Below, in pieces: positions 1-7,390 of a DNA stretch of 13,919 nucleotides. The stretch is taken from contig JAODBP010000339.1 in NCBI GenBank assembly GCA_025464025.1, positions 1 through 13,919 of the forward strand, given 5' to 3'. The translations under genes and the position numbers were made by a program. Source of the stretch: Actinomycetes bacterium (GTDB lineage: Bacteria; Actinomycetota; Acidimicrobiia; Acidimicrobiales; CADCSY01). The notes below the pieces were generated by a model that was not told where the DNA came from, ran no database searches, and saw only the letters and a program-made list of their open reading frames with translations. Positions within the stretch are counted from its first letter, which is position 1. The number at the start of each line of letters is the position of its first letter.

Positions 1-427
1 CGAGCGTCTTGAGCAGGGCGTTGGCCGCCGCCGCCGAGAGCATGTGCACCTCGTCGACGATGTACACCTTGGCCCGCCCGCCGGAGCCGAGCGAGACCCG
101 GGCGACGAGGTCGCGCATGGCGTCGACCCCGTTGTTCGACGCGGCGTCGAGCTCGACGACGTCCATCGAGCGGCCGGCCTCGACGGAGATGCACGACTCG
201 CAGGTGCAGTCGGGCTCGCCGTCGACCGGTGACTCGCAGTTCAGCGCCTTGGCCAGGATCCGCGCCGACGACGTCTTGCCCGTGCCCCGGGGGCCGCTGA
301 AGAGGTAGGCGTGCGAGACGGTGCCGTCGCGCACGGCGTTGCGCAGGGCGAGCATCACGTGCTCCTGGCCCCGCACCTCCTCGAAGCGCCGGGGCCGGTA
401 CCGCCGATAGAGGGACTGGAAGGCCAC
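1..427 (-). CDS. dnaX: DNA polymerase III subunit gamma/tau, N-terminal part (runs off the window edge)
   Basis: This is the clamp-loader ATPase that loads the sliding clamp during chromosome replication; only the first 142 codons are present. Translation from GTG at 427 begins MAFQSLYRRYRPRRFEEV, the usual DnaX start. Visible motifs are the Walker A GPRGTGKT (residues 45-52), the zinc-module cysteines C64, C74, C76 and C79, and the Walker B stretch VYIVDEVHML (121-130). The spacing fits the family, so the gene looks intact as far as it goes. No clear Shine-Dalgarno precedes the GTG. A TAGAGT hexamer at 441-436 lies 8 nt ahead, which fits leaderless transcription (inference). The C-terminal clamp-loader and tau domains lie outside the window. 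Confidence 0.95.
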   Translation of the reverse strand, partial: MAFQSLYRRYRPRRFEEVRGQEHVMLALRNAVRDGTVSHAYLFSGPRGTGKTSSARILAKALNCESPVDGEPDCTCESCISVEAGRSMDVVELDAASNNGVDAMRDLVARVSLGSGGRAKVYIVDEVHMLSAAAANALLKTL

Positions 428-695
428 GGGTCCCGACTCTACGGCGAGTGGGTGACACGGCGGCCAGGCGGTCTCCGGGTGCACAACCCGCTTGGCACAG
501 GGGGAGAGCCGCGCTGCTTGCAGCTCTCATCCAAGCGGGTAGGTGACACGGCGGCCAGGCGGTCTGCGGCACACAACCCGCTTGGCTGAGAGCTGCTGGC
601 TTCCGCCCCTGACTCGGTTCACCAGGAGTCGTTGCACAGGGCCCGACCGCCGTGTCGGCCTCCACTGTACGCCCCTTGTACCCTGTCCCGTTCCT
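428..695. other. Intergenic region between dnaX and tRNA-Ser, with repeat structure
   Basis: No convincing gene is present. The first part holds a duplicated 24-bp block and inverted repeats (see 451-596). The last part should contain the tRNA-Ser promoter: TACCCT at 679-684 is a possible -10 about 12 nt before the tRNA, but I see no good -35. Confidence 0.6.
451..596. repeat. Direct plus inverted repeat cluster with alternative hairpins
   Basis: A 24-bp block is repeated exactly at 451-474 and 542-565. After each copy comes acccgcttgg (486-495 and 576-585), and its reverse complement ccaagcgggt is at 531-540. The arm at 520-540 pairs with 576-596 over 21 bp with one mismatch. It can also pair over 10 bp with 486-495, with an inner GAGAGC/GCTCTC stem (504-509/523-528). 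Only one of the two hairpins can form at a time. It could be a REP-like or MITE-like intergenic element, or an RNA switch; the sequence does not decide. Confidence 0.7.
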
Positions 696-783
696 GGAGA
701 GGTGCGAGAGCGGCCGAATCGGCAGCACTGGAAATGCTGTGTGGGGCAACCCACCGTGGGTTCAAATCCCACCCTCTCCGCCA
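696..783 (+). tRNA. tRNA-Ser, anticodon GGA
   Basis: The 88-nt gene folds as a class II tRNA. The acceptor GGAGAGG (696-702) pairs with CCTCTCC (773-779), followed by discriminator G and an encoded CCA (781-783). The anticodon stem CAGCA/TGCTG (723-727/735-739) encloses loop CTGGAAA with anticodon GGA at 730-732. A long variable arm (GTGGGGCAACCCAC region) and a T loop TTCAAAT are present. It reads UCC/UCU serine codons. It is convergent with the penicillin-binding protein gene. Confidence 0.96.
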
Positions 784-820
784 GGACGGTCCCGCGCCGC
801 ACCGGGGCCACCCGCACGCA

Positions 821-842
821 GGGCCGCCCCCCGGGGCGGTCC
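821..842 (+). terminator. GC-rich hairpin downstream of tRNA-Ser
   Basis: GGGCCGCCCC (821-830) and GGGGCGGTCC (833-842) form a very GC-rich stem with a tight loop and one G-U pair. No T-run follows. It sits between the convergent tRNA-Ser and PBP genes and may end either transcript, so strand is uncertain. Confidence 0.4.
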
Positions 843-851
843 TCGTCGCGC

Positions 852-2927
852 CTAGAAGCCGACCAGCGTCGTCGAGGTGGTCGACGTCGACGTCGTGGGC
901 GCCGTCGCCGTGGGCGGCGGCAGCTCCTGGGACAGGTCACCGCCGTCGTCGGGCGCCGCCGGTCGGCGACGGTTGCCGACGTCGAACCCCTTGCGGGCCG
1001 CGCGCTTGGCGTCGTCGACGACCTCGGTGATCGGTGCCGGCTGGTTGAACGGGACGACCGGGGCGCCGTCGAGGGCCCGCTTCATGTAGGCCTGCCAGGT
1101 GCGAGCGGGCCAGGTGCCACCGGTGACGGCCCGCACGCCCTTCACGTTCCCCAGGGTGTGGTTGCCGTCGTTGTGGCCCATCCACACCGCGGTCGAGAGC
1201 TGGGGGGTGTAGCCGACGAACCAGGCGTTCCAGTTGTCCTGGGTCGTGCCGGTCTTGCCGGCGGCCGGCCGGCCGATGCCCTTGCCGCCCGCCGTGCCCC
1301 CCGGGCCGAGCGGGCCCTGGAGCACCTCGTTCATCGTGTCGGCCAGCTCCTCGCGCATGACCCGGGTGGTCTTCGGCTTCGAGTTGTCCTCGACGGCGTG
1401 GCCGTCGTTGTCGTTGATCCGCACGATCGGGGTCGGGTTCGCCCGCAGGCCGCGGTTGGCCCACACGCCGTAGGAGGACGCCATGTCGAGCGGGCTGGCG
1501 TCCACGGCGCCGAGGGCGACGGACAGGCCGTGGGTCCCGTCCTGGTACACCGACCGGGCGTCGCCGAGCCGGCGAGCGAGGTCCATCGTCTTCTCGACCC
1601 CGACGTCCTGGAGGAGCTGCACGTACACCGTGTTGACCGACTTCGTGGTCGCCTGGCGGAGGTTGAGCGTGCCGTAGCTCTCGTTCCCGAAGTTGTGGAA
1701 CTCCTTGTCCCCGATCTGCAGGTTGTTGCGGCCCGAGTACGTCTTGTCGGGCGACACCCCCTGCTCGAGCGCCTCGGCCAGCACGAACGGCTTGAACGTC
1801 GACCCGGGCTGGAACCCGGCGAGCGCGAGGTTGACCTGGGCCTTCTTGTCCTGGGCGTAGAAGTCGCGCCCGCCGACCATGGCCTTCACGAACCCGGAGC
1901 CGGGCTCGACCGACACCAGCGCCATCTCGATGGGGCGGGACGTCCCGGCCAACGTCCGGGCGATCTCCTCCTCGGCCGCCTGCTGCATGGCCGGGTCGAT
2001 CGTCGTGTAGATCTGCAGGCCCTTGTTGTAGAGGGCGTCCTCGCCGTAGCGGGCTTCGATGTAGCTGCGGACGTAGTCGACGAAGAACGGGTACGTCCAG
2101 CGCTGCCGGTCCCGCGGGAACACGTTGGTGATCGGCGTGCCGGGCGCCACCGGGACGCCGTAGTAGACCCGGAACGGCAGGGCAGCCTGGTACTCGGCCT
2201 CCGTGATGAACTTCGCCTCGAGCATGTTCTTCAGGATGATCTGGCGCTTGTTCTCGGCCCCGTCGGGGTTCCCCCGGGGCTCGTAGTAGCTGGGCGCCGG
2301 GATGAGGCCGGCGAGCGTGGCCGCCTCGGAGAGCGTGAGGTCGTTGACCCGCTTGTGGAAGTAGGTCTGGGCCGCGGCGCCCACGCCGTAGGCCCCCTCG
2401 CCCAGGTACACCTGGTCGAGGTACTTGAAGAGGATCTCGTCCTTCGAGTAGGTCCGGTCGAGCTGGCTGGCCAGCACGGCCTCGCGGACCTTGCGGGAGA
2501 TCGACCGCTCCGAACCCACGTAGGTGTTCTTCACGTACTGCTGGGTGATCGTGGAGCCGCCCTGGACCGTCCCGCCGTGGCGGAGGTCGGTCCACAGCGC
2601 CCGCACCGTGCCCCGGAGGTCGACCCCGCCGTGCTCGTAGTAGCGGCGGTCCTCGCCGGCGAGGACCGCCAGCTTCAGCACCTTCGGGATGTCCGACTGC
2701 TGCACCGGCTGGGTGATCTCGAACTTGCGGAACTGCGCGATCTCCGTGCCGTTGGCATCGAAGACGCGGCTCACCTTGGAGTCGATGCTCGCCCGAGCGT
2801 CGGGCAGCGACGCCGGCAGGGGCAGGAAGAGGAACGACGCGAGGACCGTCCCCGTCGTGGCCACGGGGACCACGACGGCGGTGACGACGAGGAGCGTGAG
2901 CGCCTTGAGCAGCCGCCTGACGCCCAT
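852..2927 (-). CDS. Bifunctional penicillin-binding protein (glycosyltransferase/transpeptidase), PonA-type
   Basis: Class A PBP of 691 aa that polymerises glycan strands and cross-links peptidoglycan outside the membrane. A single N-terminal membrane segment (about residues 8-37) follows a short basic start. The GT51 domain shows GEDRRYYEHGG (91-101, catalytic Glu92), GGSTITQQ (123-130) and RKVREA with the second Glu at 149. The transpeptidase domain shows STFK (Ser376, Lys379), SVN (430-432) and KTG (558-560), so both activities look intact. The tail from about 660 is Pro/Thr/Ser-rich, with no PASTA domain seen. Its place beside a WhiB4-like gene points to the mycobacterial PonA2 branch. 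A TAGACT at 2940-2935 lies 7 nt before the ATG and no SD is visible, so the mRNA may be leaderless. It lies 41 nt downstream of whiB on the same strand and could also be read from the whiB promoter. Confidence 0.95.
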   Translation of the reverse strand: MGVRRLLKALTLLVVTAVVVPVATTGTVLASFLFLPLPASLPDARASIDSKVSRVFDANGTEIAQFRKFEITQPVQQSDIPKVLKLAVLAGEDRRYYEHGGVDLRGTVRALWTDLRHGGTVQGGSTITQQYVKNTYVGSERSISRKVREAVLASQLDRTYSKDEILFKYLDQVYLGEGAYGVGAAAQTYFHKRVNDLTLSEAATLAGLIPAPSYYEPRGNPDGAENKRQIILKNMLEAKFITEAEYQAALPFRVYYGVPVAPGTPITNVFPRDRQRWTYPFFVDYVRSYIEARYGEDALYNKGLQIYTTIDPAMQQAAEEEIARTLAGTSRPIEMALVSVEPGSGFVKAMVGGRDFYAQDKKAQVNLALAGFQPGSTFKPFVLAEALEQGVSPDKTYSGRNNLQIGDKEFHNFGNESYGTLNLRQATTKSVNTVYVQLLQDVGVEKTMDLARRLGDARSVYQDGTHGLSVALGAVDASPLDMASSYGVWANRGLRANPTPIVRINDNDGHAVEDNSKPKTTRVMREELADTMNEVLQGPLGPGGTAGGKGIGRPAAGKTGTTQDNWNAWFVGYTPQLSTAVWMGHNDGNHTLGNVKGVRAVTGGTWPARTWQAYMKRALDGAPVVPFNQPAPITEVVDDAKRAARKGFDVGNRRRPAAPDDGGDLSQELPPPTATAPTTSTSTTSTTLVGF

Positions 2928-2968
2928 GGACGGGAGTCTAGGAGGAGGCCCGGGCGGACCGGCCTCGG

Positions 2969-3220
2969 TCAGTCGAGCAGCGGGCGGCGCTCGACCTCGT
3001 TGAGCCCGCCCCAGATGCCGTGAGGCTCACGGATCGAGACGGCGTACTCGAGGCACGGCTCCCGCACGGCGCATTGGCCGCAGATGTCCTTGGCCCGCGT
3101 CTCACGCTCGAGCTTCTCGTCCTTGCGCTCGAAGTGCGACGGCGGAAAGAAGACGACTGCCTGCGGACCCCGGCACGCAGCCCGGGCCTGCCACAACAGC
3201 TCGTCGTTGCGAAGTGCCAC
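2969..3220 (-). CDS. WhiB-family iron-sulfur transcriptional regulator (WhiB4/WblA-like)
   Basis: Small redox-sensitive DNA-binding or sigma-interacting regulator typical of Actinobacteria. The 83-aa product has four cluster ligands C16, C47, C50 and C56 (C-x2-C-x5-C), the GIWGG turn (68-72) and a basic/charged tail. I start it at GTG 3220 because AAGGGGG (3236-3230) is an ideal SD 9 nt upstream and a promoter (3273-3245) would begin transcription near 3238. A longer in-frame GTG at 3271 would lie inside the -35 element. WhiB4/WblA orthologues sit next to a PBP and ArsA genes in Mycobacterium and Streptomyces, and the same arrangement here supports that subfamily. The precise orthology is inference; no phylogeny was run. 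Confidence 0.92.
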   Translation of the reverse strand: MALRNDELLWQARAACRGPQAVVFFPPSHFERKDEKLERETRAKDICGQCAVREPCLEYAVSIREPHGIWGGLNEVERRPLLD

Positions 3221-3244
3221 GTCGAACCACCCCCTTGAGGTTCG

Positions 3245-3273
3245 ACCATAACCACGGATGTCACCGTCCACAA
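3245..3273 (-). promoter_or_regulatory. Sigma-70-type promoter for the whiB gene
   Basis: Reading the minus strand, TTGTGG (3273-3268) is followed by a 17-bp spacer and TATGGT (3250-3245). This is close to consensus for a housekeeping sigma factor and predicts a start near 3238, just upstream of the SD at 3236-3230. Confidence 0.65.
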
Positions 3274-3294
3274 GGGTGGTGATTCGCGCAGTTC

Positions 3295-4491
3295 CTACCC
3301 TCTGCGACCGCGACCCCGCGAGGGCTCGTCCACCTCGTCGGGCGCGACCTCGAGGCTCGCCCCGTCGATCCCGACCACCCGCACCGCATCACCGGGCGCC
3401 AGCGGGGTCGCCCGGTTGGTCCGGGCCGGCCACAGGGCGTCGCGGATCCGCACCGTGCCGGACGGGTCGAGGGCCACGACGGCGACCCCGATCTCGCCGA
3501 TCATCGACTCGCGACCGATGGTCGGGGTCGAGAACCGGCTCCGGACCGTGGCTGGCAGGCCGGCCAGCATCAGCAGCACCACGCCGATGACGCCGCCGAC
3601 CAGCGGCAACCAGCCCAGCGAGACGGGGTCGTCGTAGAGGAGCAGCGAGCCGACCACGAACGAGACCACGCCGATGCCGGTCCAGACCCGGGGAACGCCG
3701 GTCTGGACGTCGACGGCGAAGCCGAAGAACCCGAGCACGACCAGCGCCAGGCCGACCGGCGACGTGGGCAGCACGACCAGGCCATAGGCGCTGAGCACGA
3801 GGCACACGGCGCCGACGCCGCCGGCGATGCCGATGCCGCCGGTGAACAGCTCGAAGAGCAGCAGCGACAGCCCGGCGACCAGCAGCAGGTAGGCCACCGG
3901 CGGGCTGGCCACGGTGTGCATCATCCGGGGCCCGAGGTCGAGCTTGGCCAGGCGGCCCTGCACGTCGAGGGTGGCCGTCGGCGGCCCGTTCCGCTGGTCC
4001 ACGAAGGTCGCGGTCTCCAACGTGCGGCCCTCGACCTGCTTGCCGTCCAGGGAGGCGATGAACGTGCCGAGCACGGCGGCCTGGCGGCGGTTCAGGAGGA
4101 CCTGCCCGTCAGCGGGCACGGGGGCGTCGACCGAGGCGTTGGGGGCGAGGCCGACGATCGGGGCGGCCGTGACCAGGCGGGCGGCGTCGCCCTTGGCCTT
4201 GGCCCCGCTGCCACCGACCCAGACCGCGATCGGCACCGTCGCCCGCTGGATGCGGCGGACGAGGGCATCGAGGTCGGTCACCGCGCCGGGGCTGTCGAGC
4301 TGGATGACCAGGGCCTCGGCCCTCCCCCGCTCGCTGTCGCGGATCGACGTGGTCAGGAAGTCGGCGACGACCGGGTCGATCCAGCCCGAGACCTGGACCA
4401 CATCGACGTGGCGCACGGGCGCGTCGGACTGGGCCTGCGCCGGTGAGGCGCAGAGCAGCACGCCGAGGAACCCGAGCCCGACGAGGACCAT
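3295..4491 (-). CDS. NfeD-family membrane protein with degenerate ClpP-like protease domain
   Basis: Long-form NfeD protein of 398 aa: signal peptide (1-20, ending ASPAQA), a ClpP/crotonase-fold protease-like domain (about 27-195), four or five membrane segments (about 199-312) and a C-terminal OB-fold NfeD domain (about 325-385). Family members are thought to act in membrane protein quality control alongside stomatin/SPFH proteins. Here the stretch where active forms carry the nucleophilic Ser (GARAASAG type) reads GAKAKGDA at 96-103, so the Ser position is Gly101. The region of the partner Lys reads LNRRQAA. It is probably catalytically dead (inference from motif alignment by eye). No stomatin partner is adjacent. 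ATG at 4491 was preferred to one at 4557 because the latter would precede the signal peptide and overlap the divergent ArsA gene. Confidence 0.85.
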   Translation of the reverse strand: MVLVGLGFLGVLLCASPAQAQSDAPVRHVDVVQVSGWIDPVVADFLTTSIRDSERGRAEALVIQLDSPGAVTDLDALVRRIQRATVPIAVWVGGSGAKAKGDAARLVTAAPIVGLAPNASVDAPVPADGQVLLNRRQAAVLGTFIASLDGKQVEGRTLETATFVDQRNGPPTATLDVQGRLAKLDLGPRMMHTVASPPVAYLLLVAGLSLLLFELFTGGIGIAGGVGAVCLVLSAYGLVVLPTSPVGLALVVLGFFGFAVDVQTGVPRVWTGIGVVSFVVGSLLLYDDPVSLGWLPLVGGVIGVVLLMLAGLPATVRSRFSTPTIGRESMIGEIGVAVVALDPSGTVRIRDALWPARTNRATPLAPGDAVRVVGIDGASLEVAPDEVDEPSRGRGRRG

Positions 4492-4529
4492 GGGTAACCT
4501 GCGACGGCGGACCCTCCGGAGAGGAAGTT

Positions 4530-5432
4530 GTGGACCCGGCCGAGTTCCTGCGTGCATCGCGAGTGGTCATCGTTGCCGGGAAGGGCGGGGTCGGCAAAAC
4601 CACCGTCACCGCGGCCCTGGCGCGACGCGCCGCCCAGGCCGGCCTGACGGCCCTCGTCGTCGAGCTCGAGGGCCGCTCCGGGCTGCCCGAGCTGTTCGGC
4701 CGACCGGCCCTCACCTACGAGCCGTCGGTGCTGGTCCCCGCGGCGGCCGGCGGCGGCGAGGTGCGGGGTCGGACGCTCACGCCCGACGACGCCCTGCACG
4801 AGTACCTCGAGGACCACGGTCTCCGCCGGGTGTCGAAGCGGCTGATCGCGTCGGGGGCGATGGACGTGGTCGCGACCGCCGCCCCCGGCATCCGCGACAT
4901 CCTCGTCCTCGGCAAGGTGAAGCAGCTCGAGCGGGCCGAGGTGGCCGACGTGCTGCTCATCGACGCCCCGGCCGCCGGCCACGCCATCACGTTCCTCCTC
5001 TCGGCCCGGGGGCTGCTCGACGCCGTGCGGGTCGGCCCGGTGCACACCCAGGCAGCCGACGTGCTCGAGCTGCTCACCGACCCGGCGCGCTGCACCGTCG
5101 TGCTGGTGACGCTCCCCGAGGAGACGCCCGTCAACGAGCTGGTGGAGACGGCCTTCGCCCTGGAGGACCGGGTCGGCGTCAGCCTCGGCCCGGTGGTCGT
5201 GAACGGCCTCTACCGGCCGATCGAGGGCCTCGACATCGACCCCGGCGACGAGCCCGACGCCGACGCCCTCCGGGCCGCGGCCGCGTTCCGGCGGGCCCGC
5301 ACCGAGCAGCAGGAGGAGCAGGTCGCCCGCCTGGCCGATCGGCTGCCCCTCCCCCAGTGGCACCTGCCGTTCCTCTTCGAGGCCGATCTCGGGCCCGCCC
5401 ACGTCGACGAGCTGGCCGAAGCACTCGGATGA
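4530..5432 (+). CDS. ArsA-family ATPase, first of a coupled pair
   Basis: 300-aa P-loop ATPase of the ArsA/Get3 (SIMIBI) class. The Walker A is deviant-type GKGGVGKTT (17-25) with the signature lysine, and the switch motif DAPAAGH is at 145-151. The start is GTG 4530, with GGAGAGGAAG just upstream; an ATG at 4443 would overlap the divergent nfeD gene and add a low-quality basic stretch. Its end overlaps the next ATPase (ATGA), which indicates translational coupling. In mycobacteria the paired ArsA-like proteins Rv3679/Rv3680 next to whiB4 and ponA2 form one complex, so a heteromer is plausible here. No arsenite pump gene (arsB/acr3) is nearby, so an arsenic role is not supported. Confidence 0.92.
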   Translation: MDPAEFLRASRVVIVAGKGGVGKTTVTAALARRAAQAGLTALVVELEGRSGLPELFGRPALTYEPSVLVPAAAGGGEVRGRTLTPDDALHEYLEDHGLRRVSKRLIASGAMDVVATAAPGIRDILVLGKVKQLERAEVADVLLIDAPAAGHAITFLLSARGLLDAVRVGPVHTQAADVLELLTDPARCTVVLVTLPEETPVNELVETAFALEDRVGVSLGPVVVNGLYRPIEGLDIDPGDEPDADALRAAAAFRRARTEQQEEQVARLADRLPLPQWHLPFLFEADLGPAHVDELAEALG

Positions 5433-6502
5433 CGTCGCTCGTCGAGCTGGTCGAGGATCGCCGCATCGTCATCTGCACCGGCACCGGCGGCGTGGGCAAG
5501 ACCACGACGGCCGCGGTGCTGGCCCTGGAGGCGGCCCGCCGGGGCCGGCGGGCCGTGGTGGTCACCATCGACCCGGCCAAGCGGCTGGCCGACACGCTCG
5601 GGCTGGGCGAGCTGAGCAACACGCCTTCGCTGATCGAGGGCGACTGGCCGGGCGAGCTGTGGGCGATGATGCTCGACACCAAGACGACCTTCGACGAGCT
5701 CATCGCCACCTACGCCGCCGACGGGGCCCAGGCCGAGCGCATCCTCGGCAACCGCTTCTACCGGAACATCTCCGGCGCCCTCTCCGGCACCCAGGAGTAC
5801 ATGGCCGGCGAGAAGCTCCACGAGCTGCACGAGAGCGGGCGCTTCGACCTGGTCGTCGTCGACACGCCGCCGACCCGCCACGCCCTCGACTTCCTCGACG
5901 CCCCGGCCCGGCTCACCCGCTTCCTCGACCACAAGCTCTACCGGGCGCTGATGACCCCGACGAAGGCCTACCTGAAGGCCGTGAACGTGGCCGCCACGGC
6001 CGTGGCGAAGGCCATCGGCAAGGTGGTCGGCGGCGAGGCCCTGGAGGACGGGCTCAGCTTCTTCGCCGCCTTCGAGGGCATGGAGCAGGGGTTCCGCGAC
6101 CGGGCGGCCCGGGTCCAGGCCCTGCTCACCGACCCGGCCACCGCCTACGTGCTGGTGGCGTCGCCCCGGGCCGACACGGTGGCCGAGGCCACCTACTTCG
6201 CCGAGCGGCTGGCGCAGTCGGCCCTGCCGGTGGCCGCGCTGGTGGTCAACCGGGTGCACCCCCGCTTCGGCAAGGGGCTGGGGCCGGCGGCGAGGAAGCG
6301 GGCCACGGCCGCCGTCGGGACCCCGCTGGAGGGGCTCGCCCGGAACCTGGCCCAGTTCCGCACCATGGCCGACGGCGAGGAGCGCCACCTGGTCGACCTG
6401 GCCGAGCGGGTGCAGCCGGCCCCGGTGGCCCGGGTGCCGTTCCTGCCCCACGACGTGCACGACCTCGACACGCTGGCCGAGATCGCCAGCTACCTCTTCT
6501 AG
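5429..6502 (+). CDS. ArsA-family ATPase, second of a coupled pair
   Basis: 357-aa partner of the preceding ATPase, starting at ATG 5429 inside its stop (ATGA, 4-nt overlap). Walker A is GTGGVGKTT (18-26), followed by DPAKRLADTLG (48-58), a conserved ArsA-like segment, and the switch motif DTPPTRH at 145-151. The motif coordinates coincide with those of the first ATPase, consistent with an ancient duplication. The probable role is ATP-dependent handling of a client (protein targeting or metabolite-linked stress response as for mycobacterial homologues); the client is unknown. The stop codon TAG overlaps the stop of the convergent STAS gene in the palindrome CTAG (6499-6502). Confidence 0.93.
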   Translation: MTSLVELVEDRRIVICTGTGGVGKTTTAAVLALEAARRGRRAVVVTIDPAKRLADTLGLGELSNTPSLIEGDWPGELWAMMLDTKTTFDELIATYAADGAQAERILGNRFYRNISGALSGTQEYMAGEKLHELHESGRFDLVVVDTPPTRHALDFLDAPARLTRFLDHKLYRALMTPTKAYLKAVNVAATAVAKAIGKVVGGEALEDGLSFFAAFEGMEQGFRDRAARVQALLTDPATAYVLVASPRADTVAEATYFAERLAQSALPVAALVVNRVHPRFGKGLGPAARKRATAAVGTPLEGLARNLAQFRTMADGEERHLVDLAERVQPAPVARVPFLPHDVHDLDTLAEIASYLF

Positions 6503-6840
6503 CTGGCTTCTGCGAGCGCCTTGGCCGCGTCCTGCTCGCTCTCGGACACCGAGGCGACGCGGTCGAAGCCGGTGGTGTGGAGCAGGCGGGCCACGGCCGG
6601 ACGGGCGCCGTAGACGGCGACGTCGCCACCCGACTCCCGGGCTCGGCGGACGCCCCCGATGAGGGCGCCGAGGCCGGCGGAGTCGAGGAACGGCACTCCG
6701 GAGAGGTCGATCAGCAGGCGGCCACCACCACCGAGGTCGGTGAGGGACTCGCGGAACTGGCCGACGGTGAAGGCGTCGAGCTCACCGACCGGACGGCAGA
6801 TGGTGAACTCACCGGCCTGGTCGACGTTGATCTCCAGCAA
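6499..6840 (-). CDS. STAS-domain protein, anti-sigma-factor-antagonist type
   Basis: 113-aa single STAS domain, the fold of SpoIIAA/RsbV partner-switch proteins that bind anti-sigma kinases when dephosphorylated. The phosphorylation loop FLDSAGLGAL (51-60) is intact, with Ser54 as the expected phosphoacceptor. Flanking strands (RLLIDLSGV) and the later AVYGARPAV/LLHTTGF segments match the family. GGAGG at 6850-6846 sets the start: TTG 6840 gives 5-nt spacing, while GTG 6843 would give only 2 nt. It is divergent from a receiver-domain gene, and no cognate kinase or sigma factor is adjacent. Confidence 0.9.
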   Translation of the reverse strand: MLEINVDQAGEFTICRPVGELDAFTVGQFRESLTDLGGGGRLLIDLSGVPFLDSAGLGALIGGVRRARESGGDVAVYGARPAVARLLHTTGFDRVASVSESEQDAAKALAEAS

Positions 6841-6891
6841 CACAGCCTCCTGGGGGGACGACGAAGGTCGGCCTGCGCAACAGGCTCGGCG

Positions 6892-6933
6892 ACCGTACCC
6901 GAGGACGTTCAGGGCTACCCCCGCGGGTACGGT
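6892..6933. promoter_or_regulatory. Divergent promoter region with 9-bp inverted repeat
   Basis: ACCGTACCC (6892-6900) and GGGTACGGT (6925-6933) are perfect inverted copies 24 bp apart between the STAS and receiver genes. Each contains TACGGT pointing outward, suitable as a -10 for its gene. Neither has a recognisable -35. The pair could also be an operator that co-regulates both genes. Confidence 0.5.
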
Positions 6934-6941
6934 GTCGCCCC

Positions 6942-7370
6942 GTGGCCGACATCCTCCTCGCGACCGACGCCGACTGGGTCGTCGCCGAGCTCCGCGCCGC
7001 CGTCGAGGGACCCGACACCACCGTGCGCGCCGTCCGCCGGGGTGAGGCCGTCCCGGCCGCGCTCCGTGAGCACGCACCCGACCTGGTGGTCCTCGACCTC
7101 CAGATCGGCAACATGGGCGGGATGGCCACGTGCGTGCACCTGCACCTCGAGGCCGAGGCCGGCCGGCTGCCCGCCGCCCCGATCCTGATGCTGCTCGACC
7201 GCCGGCCCGACGTGTTCCTCGCCCGGCGCTCCGGTGCCGACGGGTTCATCCTCAAGCCGCTCGACGCCATCCGGCTGCGCAAGGCCGTGACGGCCCTGCT
7301 CGCCGGCGGCACCTACGAGGACCCGACGGGCGCCCCGATCGAAGTTCCTGGCACGGCGGCGGTCGGGTAA
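6942..7370 (+). CDS. Stand-alone response-regulator receiver domain protein
   Basis: 142-aa CheY-like receiver with no output domain. The acidic pocket is D9/D11, the phosphoacceptor is D52 in VVLDLQIGN (49-57), and the conserved Lys105 lies in LKPLD. The usual Thr/Ser after the fourth strand is not obvious (ILMLLDR at 81-87), so signalling may be atypical. The last ~20 residues are a loose tail. The start is GTG 6942: no SD precedes it, but TACGGT ends 8 nt upstream, suggesting a leaderless mRNA. No sensor kinase is adjacent. Confidence 0.85.
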   Translation: MADILLATDADWVVAELRAAVEGPDTTVRAVRRGEAVPAALREHAPDLVVLDLQIGNMGGMATCVHLHLEAEAGRLPAAPILMLLDRRPDVFLARRSGADGFILKPLDAIRLRKAVTALLAGGTYEDPTGAPIEVPGTAAVG

Positions 7371-7373
7371 CCT
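7345..7373 (+). promoter_or_regulatory. Possible tRNA-Pro promoter
   Basis: TAACCT (7368-7373) overlaps the stop codon of the receiver gene and lies 17 bp after TTCCTG (7345-7350). The -10 is reasonable and the -35 is poor. The predicted start is about 10 nt ahead of the tRNA. Confidence 0.35.
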
Positions 7374-7390
7374 CGCTCCTCCGTAAGGAA

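Noticed and set aside
451..596. CRISPR array
   Set aside because: Only two copies of the direct block exist and the spacing includes inverted arms; no cas genes are present.
543..3023. Very long plus-strand open frame (over 800 codons) opposite the PBP gene
   Set aside because: It runs antisense through a complete PBP with all catalytic motifs and through the tRNA-Ser gene; its product is low-complexity Arg/Gly/Val-rich, as expected from high-GC antisense frames.
3914..5428. Upstream extension of the second ArsA frame
   Set aside because: The frame is open by chance through the antisense of nfeD and an alternate frame of the first ArsA gene; ATG 5429 gives the family's normal N-terminus and an ATGA overlap.
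5210..6460. Long minus-strand frame opposite the second ArsA gene
   Set aside because: High-GC shadow of a gene with clear P-loop and switch motifs.
4530..6502. Arsenic-resistance operon
   Set aside because: No arsR, arsB/acr3, arsC or arsD accompanies the ATPases, and the neighbourhood matches the whiB4-linked ArsA pair instead.
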